NCBI RefSeq assembly: GCF_963678635.1
Contig: NW_026970996.1
Span: 1-64,000 of the forward strand
Direction of reading: 5' to 3'
Source: Symsagittifera roscoffensis
Taxonomy: Eukaryota; Xenacoelomorpha; Acoela; Convolutidae
DNA: 64,000 nucleotides
Shown: one piece after another, positions 58,600-64,000 of the stretch
Numbering within the stretch: the stretch's first letter is position 1
Layout: each line of letters opens with the position of its first letter
Translations under genes and position numbers: made by a program
Notes under the pieces: model-generated
The model's database searches: none
What the model was told of the DNA's origin: nothing
The model's input: the letters and a program-made list of their open reading frames with translations, nothing else

Positions 58600-59915
58600 A
58601 AAGATACGCTATTTAGCGTAGCTGAAATAAAAATTATCCAATCTAACCAATCAGAATCGAGAAGTCATTATAAGGAAAATTTTATCTTTTCTGATATCAA
58701 CCAATCAGCTTCAATGGTCATGGAATTTTCAATAAATTTAATGTCAACCAATCAAGAATAAGTTCTACTTCTCATGGAATTTTCGACAATTTTGAAATCA
58801 AACAATCAGAATTGAATATATATTTTTGGTAACACTATTTGTTGGAAATCAACCAATCAGAATCAAGCATTTTCTAAAAGTGATCTGTTTTTCAATTTTT
58901 TAAAAACTTTATTCATTATTTGAAAATGTCTATCAAAAATGATCCTCCTCGAGTCACTCTAAAAGAAAAGAAATCCACTTAAAATTCTCATTGATGAAAT
59001 AGACGTTGAGTGTTACATTTTCACAATTTTTTGGACGTTTATGTTGTCCAAAATAAGGTTCTCCGACTAAGTAAAAGATCTGTTTAGGGAAACTTACTCA
59101 AATAAAGAGGTTATTTTTGATCGACATATTGCGTATCGAAGCTTCAAACTTACGACTGATTTACACTTCACTAGGAAACAAACTTTGTTTTTTCATTAGA
59201 ATTTGAAATTAATAAAATTATCAAACGATAAAATATCAAAATCTCTTATTATCCCTTACCCAATACCCAAAATTGTAAAAACTCCCCAGCAAAATTTTTT
59301 ATTCCTTCATTTCTTTAAGGATTTTTAAGGTTCGAATTCCTGCTTGATTTGGTTTGGAATCAGATTTCCAGAGAATTGCTTTGAAAAATTCAACAAATTT
59401 GAGTAATCCTCTCATATTTACAGCAAAATCAAAGAACGTGCCTATCTACTCAAAACCCAACATTTTCTAATTGATTACACACAAAACAATCAAATAATTT
59501 CATGAAAAGATTTGTGGAAATGCTACTTGTTTGCTATTCTTTTGTTACTTATATCAGCAAAATTTCCTATTTTTACTGCCAACAACTTTTTACTGAAACA
59601 ATTTTTGCAATTGCTTTTCTGTATATTTTTTACTTATTTGGAAGATTTAGGTCCTTATAAAAATATCTGATTGGATACTACAACTAAAACAAAAATGAAC
59701 ATTTTTGTGATTGGTAACGACAAAACCCAAAATGGCGCTTTGTTTCCGATTGGACACGACTTTTATCCAAGATTGCCACAAATGGTAGCTGAAATCCGAT
59801 TGGACATGACTACAATCCAAATAAGAAAAATCAATTCTGATTGTTCAATCCCACACAATCGAGCTGAAGGTACCCCTAACTCCTAACTAAAAATCAATTT
59901 TTTTTCAACTTAAAT
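58600..59915. promoter_or_regulatory. Best-preserved bidirectional CCAAT/Y-box promoter region
   Basis: CCAAT boxes at 58,638, 58,647, 58,701, 58,748 and 58,853, mostly within aaccaatcag, lie on the side of the minus-strand zinc-finger relic. ATTGG boxes at 59,670, 59,710, 59,749 and 59,799, mostly within gattgga, lie on the side of the plus-strand ORF at 60,032. Spacing is about 35-100 bases. The central ~800 bases align with 37,140-37,950 and with 31,050-31,880 reversed. The right end shares gaaggtacccctaactcc with 38,152. NF-Y-type binding is inferred from the motif only. Confidence 0.65.
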
Positions 59916-59916
59916 A

Positions 59917-59993
59917 CCGTCAACTACCTCCTCTCCCAGCTCTAAATACCGCAATTTCAACTTATCTTCCGTCAACTACTCTCTCTCAGCTCT
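59917..59993 (+). promoter_or_regulatory. Duplicated start-region motif before the 60,032 ORF
   Basis: ccgtcaactac with a following pyrimidine tract and cagctct occurs at 59,917-59,943 and again at 59,969-59,993. Each copy is preceded by A/T-rich sequence, with taaatacc at 59,911 and 59,943. This could be a doubled core promoter or initiator. Confidence 0.4.
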
Positions 59994-60031
59994 TTTTAGT
60001 TTTTACTCTTTAACTCAGTTTATTGCTCAAA

Positions 60032-60385
60032 ATGATCTTCTCAGTGCAAAACAGCAATCCCATTTACTCAGTAGAAGTTTCGCCTGGTCTAGTACAAATT
60101 CAAGTGCGAGAAACAGTCTCTGGAGTTTTTCTGGCAAGATTGGACATCTCAACCCAAGTCTGGCACATGGTCGAACTGATGCGAAGGGGTTTCAACGAGC
60201 ATCATATGACACAAAAACCTATGTCAGAGAACCAACTTGAAGAATCGCAAATGATGGATGAAGTTTCTGATCTTATGGGACTGAACTACCCGAGATTCCT
60301 GACTCAAGATTTGTTGCTCAACCTGTCGACGACTTCCTCTTTCCTTGGGAGGAGGCAGGATCAGCCGAAAACCCCATTACAATAG
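60032..60385 (+). CDS. Small ORF, possible PC4-like DNA-binding protein
   Basis: This is a 117-codon open frame starting at the ATG at 60,032, about 40 bases after the duplicated start-region motif and downstream of the best-preserved CCAAT promoter. Residues 12-57 show the order VEVSPGLVQIQVRE, a small turn, LDISTQVW, then a helix (HMVELMRRGFNEHH). That resembles the strand-strand-Trp-helix pattern of the PC4/p15 single-strand-DNA-binding coactivator fold (I-x-V-R-E, then hydrophobic-x-x-x-x-W-x-x-h). The remainder is Gln/Met/Ser-rich and acidic. Base composition is more balanced than the surroundings, as expected for coding DNA. The PC4 assignment is tentative. It may be a host gene, or an accessory gene of the same element that owns the promoter, since related promoters sit on pPolB fossils. 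Confidence 0.5.
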   Translation: MIFSVQNSNPIYSVEVSPGLVQIQVRETVSGVFLARLDISTQVWHMVELMRRGFNEHHMTQKPMSENQLEESQMMDEVSDLMGLNYPRFLTQDLLLNLSTTSSFLGRRQDQPKTPLQ

Positions 60386-60747
60386 ATGAAAATAAAGGGT
60401 TTCTCAGAAACAATGGCACCTCAAATCCTTCCTTCACAACAACCAACAGTAATAGAACCTCGTCCAGCTCTGCGTTCTATAGAGAAACTCGAGAGCTCTT
60501 GACAGCTCTTTGATTATGTGTTTTTGTAAATAATTGTTGTTTGGCATTAACTTTGTTTTTGTAATTAGTTAATTTCTTCAATTTCATTTTAATTAGGAGA
60601 ATATATGATAGTAAATCATTGAAAAACAATTAGAATTTAATTTAGTGCTCCGACTCGCACACATGTTGAAAAACTTGATTAATTTTTGCAATTATATTAG
60701 AGAAAAACACTAGAAAAATTGTACACAAGTGAGAAATAACTGATAAA
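60386..60747. other. Sequence downstream of the small ORF
   Basis: Coding-like composition (Ser/Thr/Asn codons) persists to about 60,507, beyond the stop of the small ORF. I do not assign it. The rest is A/T-rich without features. Confidence 0.4.
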
Positions 60748-62180
60748 TTTTGCATCTTGACAACAGAAACACTTTCAGGACTTTGTCGAAAAAATTGAAA
60801 TACTTTTCGCATTTTATCGAAAAAAGTAAAACGTTTTTCGCATCTTGTTGGAAAAAGTAGTACACTTTTCGCATTTGTAGCAGAAAAGTGAAACACTGTT
60901 CACATTTTGTTGAAAAAATTGGAACACTTTCCGTATCTTGTCGAAAAATTTGGAAAATTTTCCGCATTTTGTCAAAAAAATTAAAACATTTTTCGCAATT
61001 TGTCAAAAAAATTGAAACAAATTTCGCATTTGTACAAAAAAGTGAAACACTTTCCGCACACACTTGATGAAAAATGAAACATTTTTCCCATCTTGCTGAG
61101 TTATTTGAAATTTTTTTTGTATTTTGTTAAAAAAACTGAAATTAAAGTTTGCAATTTGTCAAAAAAGAAACAATTTTCGCGCTTGGTAGAAAAAATTAAC
61201 ACACTTTTAGCGTCTTGCCGAAATAAATCATTTCATTTTTTTCTTGCACAGTTAATTACTGATGTTTAGGGAGTTGTTTTATTCAAAATTTAGTCCTTCA
61301 GAAAATTTATTTTTGCATGTGTGTTGATCAGAAACAGTAGAAAACCAAGGTATTAACATAGAAGTTTTCTAACAATAAGTCAACATCCCTTATACACTAA
61401 AATTTTGCGTTTTTTTTCGTTATTATTTTTAAAAAAAGTTAGATTTTTATATTATTTTTGAGAAAAGACTAACAAAAAACGTGCTTTTTACTAAGAAAGT
61501 TTCGTAGATTTTTTACACTCTTTGAATTTTGTCAAAAAAGTGAAATACTTTACGGATTTAAAGCAAAAATGTTAAACATTTTTTGCATCTTGTCAAAAAA
61601 ATGTAACAGTTTCCGTATCTTGTCAAAAAATGGAACACTTTTCGCGTTTTGTCAAAAAAAAATTGAAAAAATTTTCGCATTTGTACGAAAAAAGTGAAAC
61701 ACTTTTTGCATAAGCTTGAAAAAATTAAAACAATTTTCCAATCTTGCTGAAAAATCTGAAACAAGTTTCGTATCTGTTAAAAAAACTGAAACAAATTTTG
61801 CAATTTGGCAAAAAAAATAAAACATTTTTAGCGATTTGTAGAAAAAACTAAAACACTTTTGGCATCTTGCCGAAATGAACCATTTCAATTTTTCTTGCAC
61901 AGTTAGTTTCTATTGTCTATGAATTTTTTTTATTCAAAATTCAACCCATCAAAAAACTAATTTTTACATGTCTGTTGATCAGAAACAATAGAAAACGAAG
62001 GTAATAACATAAGGAATAGCCATGAAGGTCATCAGTATAGAAGTTATAGTGCAAAAGTGCAATAAGTCAACATGCTTTATACTTTCAAATTTTGAGTTTT
62101 TTGCTTTATCATTTAAGAAATAAAGTTAGAATTTCACATAATTTCTGAAAAAAAAAGAAAAAACGTATTTTTCACAAAAA
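60748..62180. repeat. 31-bp minisatellite in two blocks, higher-order duplicated
   Basis: Block 1 (60,748-61,230) contains successive 31-base units of the form cgcattttgtcaaaaaaattgaaacacttt with mutated positions. Block 2 (61,512-61,880) repeats the pattern. Each block is followed by the same ~200-base unique segment (ttcttgcacagtta near 61,241 and 61,893; gttgatcagaaacagtagaaaac near 61,323 and 61,973), so the whole is a duplication about 650 bases apart. The long minus-strand Phe/Lys/Cys-rich frames here follow from the repeat. Confidence 0.85.
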
Positions 62181-63080
62181 TAAATCTAAAATTTTTGCAA
62201 AAACTTTTTAAAGTGTTTGTGGTTCACGTAAAACAATTATTTACATTTATATGTTAAAATTGTTCATGCTAGAAAAAAATAAATTTGACAAGAAAAATTA
62301 TTTGAAAAAGCCATTCAGAGGTTCTGACATGATCCCTCTACAGAGCTACGAAGGCGTTTTTTGTTTTATTTAGGTTGTAAAAACTAGGAATAATTTTCAA
62401 TGAATATCTTCCCTTTTGAAAAACCTTAGTCGACAAAAAAATCTAAATTCCTTCATAAACAATTAGTGTCAACCAAGTGTTGCAAATTTTTGAATAAATT
62501 CAGATAATTTTATGAGAAAATCAACAAAACCTACAGCTGAAAAAAAATTTAATTCGTTTGAAAACCTTCCACAGTTCAATTCATTCTAGCATCATGAGAA
62601 GCATCTTTAAATGAAACGGAAATCTATTTCAAACTTTGAAACCAATCATAACTTTGAAACCAATCACTCCTAGAAAAAAATTTTCAGTCCCTTAATAATT
62701 TCCCTACATGATTGACGAACAATTTAAACAGTTCGTGATACAAGGTATAAGAAAGAAAAATTCAAGGCTCAACAGGATAACTTAGCTCTGTTCAGAAGAA
62801 AACATGATGTCGCACATGAAGAAGAAAGTGACAAGGAACTCAAAAATTAAGCAACTTTTGAATTTTTACACGTTTTTCACAGGTTTTCCATTTAATTGTA
62901 AATTGTTTTTTTTTGCTCACTTGAAAAGAGTGTTCCTGAACCAAAGCTTAAATTTTAAAGATTTATCAGTGTGAACTTTTAAGAGCACGTTTGAAGACAA
63001 TTGGTTATTTTATCACGCAGCTTAATCACTGCACAGAACCATGAAAATCAATAAAGCACTCAATAATCTTGGTTAGCATT
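62181..63080. other. Gene-poor A/T-rich region
   Basis: Nothing could be assigned. Confidence 0.45.
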
Positions 63081-63084
63081 TTTA

Positions 63085-64000
63085 ATTAAAAGCATTTTTA
63101 ATTACTGAAATGGACATTCATCAGAATTTAAGATTGAACGTCTACAAACAACGATAAGAGTGGTGGACAGAACACGCTGATGTAGTTTGTTTTAGTTTAA
63201 CTTGTATAGAAACGCAGAAAGTTCAATAATTCTGTTAAAAAGATGAAGAGGAGATTTCAGAAGAGAAGAGTACTGCCAAACTTATCAACCATTGTTTTAT
63301 TTAGAAATAATTCAGAGTTAACTCAGATTGAGTGGTCTATCAATAAAAAACAAAACAATGGAAACGCCTATGAAACAAAAATTGAAGACAAGGAAGATTA
63401 TTTTGTTTACTGTTTTGAATTTGATACAAATGCAAAATTGACATAAACCCGATCCAATTATCAATATATTTTTCAGTATTTGTTTCAGAAATTACAGATT
63501 TTTTTTTATTTACTGCTTTTATCAAAAGCTAAGTAAAGTTCGTCCTATTTGAACAAAATTAAAAAACAAATTGTATAGTTAGTTGTAAGATTATCATTTT
63601 TTTTTCGAATTTCTGAATTTCATTGGTTGTTTTCAATTGACGCAACTTAAGGTTTTGATTGGCTACATGAATTTATTTAAAACTAATCAGTCTCTAAATA
63701 AGGGAAAAAATTAATGTTGGTTACAAAATTAGTAAAAATGGTACAACAATTCGAGTTTTTTTCAAGTTTCTTTGTTAATTTCAGTAAGAAATCTGTTTCT
63801 ATCAAAAGCATTTTTAATTACTGAAATGGACATTCATCAGAATTTAAGATTGAACTTCTACAAACAACTATAAGAGTGGTGGACAGAACACGCTGATGGA
63901 GATTGTTTTAGTTTAACTTGTATAGAAACGCAGAAAATTCAATAATTCTGTTAAAAAAAATGGAGAGGAGATTTCAGAAGAGAAGAGTACTGCCAAACTT
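63085..64000 (+). repeat. Direct repeat, copies ~715 bases apart
   Basis: aaaagcatttttaattactg and the following ~200 bases at 63,088 recur at 63,803 with a few substitutions (both contain gtggacagaacacgctgatg and gagatttcagaagagaagag). The second copy runs off the window. Two ATTGG boxes (63,622 and 63,658) stand between the copies. It may be a tandem array of a ~715-base unit; the 67-codon frame in copy 1 is not credited. Confidence 0.75.

Noticed and set aside
60642-61900. Minus-strand Phe/Lys/Cys-rich ORFs of 68-117 codons
   Set aside because: They lie wholly in the 31-bp minisatellite and repeat with it; no independent evidence of coding.

Overview
This is AT-rich animal-type DNA with no rRNA or tRNA gene I can recognise and almost no intact gene. 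It is a dense repeat landscape dominated by fossil type-B DNA polymerase (pPolB) cassettes of the Polinton/Maverick kind. It also holds a BEL/Pao retroelement fossil and several satellite-like arrays. BEL/Pao elements are known only from animals and the short introns look GT-AG, so I infer an invertebrate. I cannot name the phylum or species.

Layout. 1-3,090: three copies of a ~1.01-kb tandem repeat. 3,635-11,675: half of a CCAAT-box promoter and a near full-length but broken pPolB fossil whose C-terminal half is tandemly duplicated (2.5 kb, nearly identical copies). 11,676-18,124: a head-to-tail train of shorter pPolB pieces, each separated by a same-direction copy of a ~0.45-0.55-kb non-coding 'module', plus two copies of an unrecognised coiled-coil coding fragment. 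18,125-50,531: a diverged palindrome of about 32.4 kb. From outside to inside each arm carries a BEL/Pao integrase relic, dispersed repeats, a perfect hairpin, an array of GCGGATTCC motifs, unrecognised coding-like segments and three pPolB fossils. The arms meet at a small inverted microhomology near 34,121. 50,532-58,200: gene-poor, with a microsatellite and decayed modules. 58,218-60,385: a bidirectional CCAAT-box promoter between a zinc-finger relic (minus strand) and the most credible intact small ORF of the window (plus strand, possible PC4-like domain). 60,748-64,000: a 31-bp minisatellite in two blocks and a ~715-bp-spaced direct repeat.

How it fits together. The recurrent unit is promoter or module, then pPolB, then module, with all parts in the same direction; the whole array is then mirrored. 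Inner pPolB pairs in the palindrome are divergently arranged around a ~1.2-kb promoter region. That region has TATA boxes and clustered Y-boxes (ATTGG read in the direction of transcription on both sides), and it recurs at four or more places. I recognise no capsid, packaging ATPase or retroviral-type integrase of a complete Polinton. What multiplied here therefore looks like a polymerase cassette with its control regions rather than a whole virus-like element. All alignments and repeat limits were made by eye; limits are accurate to roughly 10-50 bases unless given as exact motif positions.
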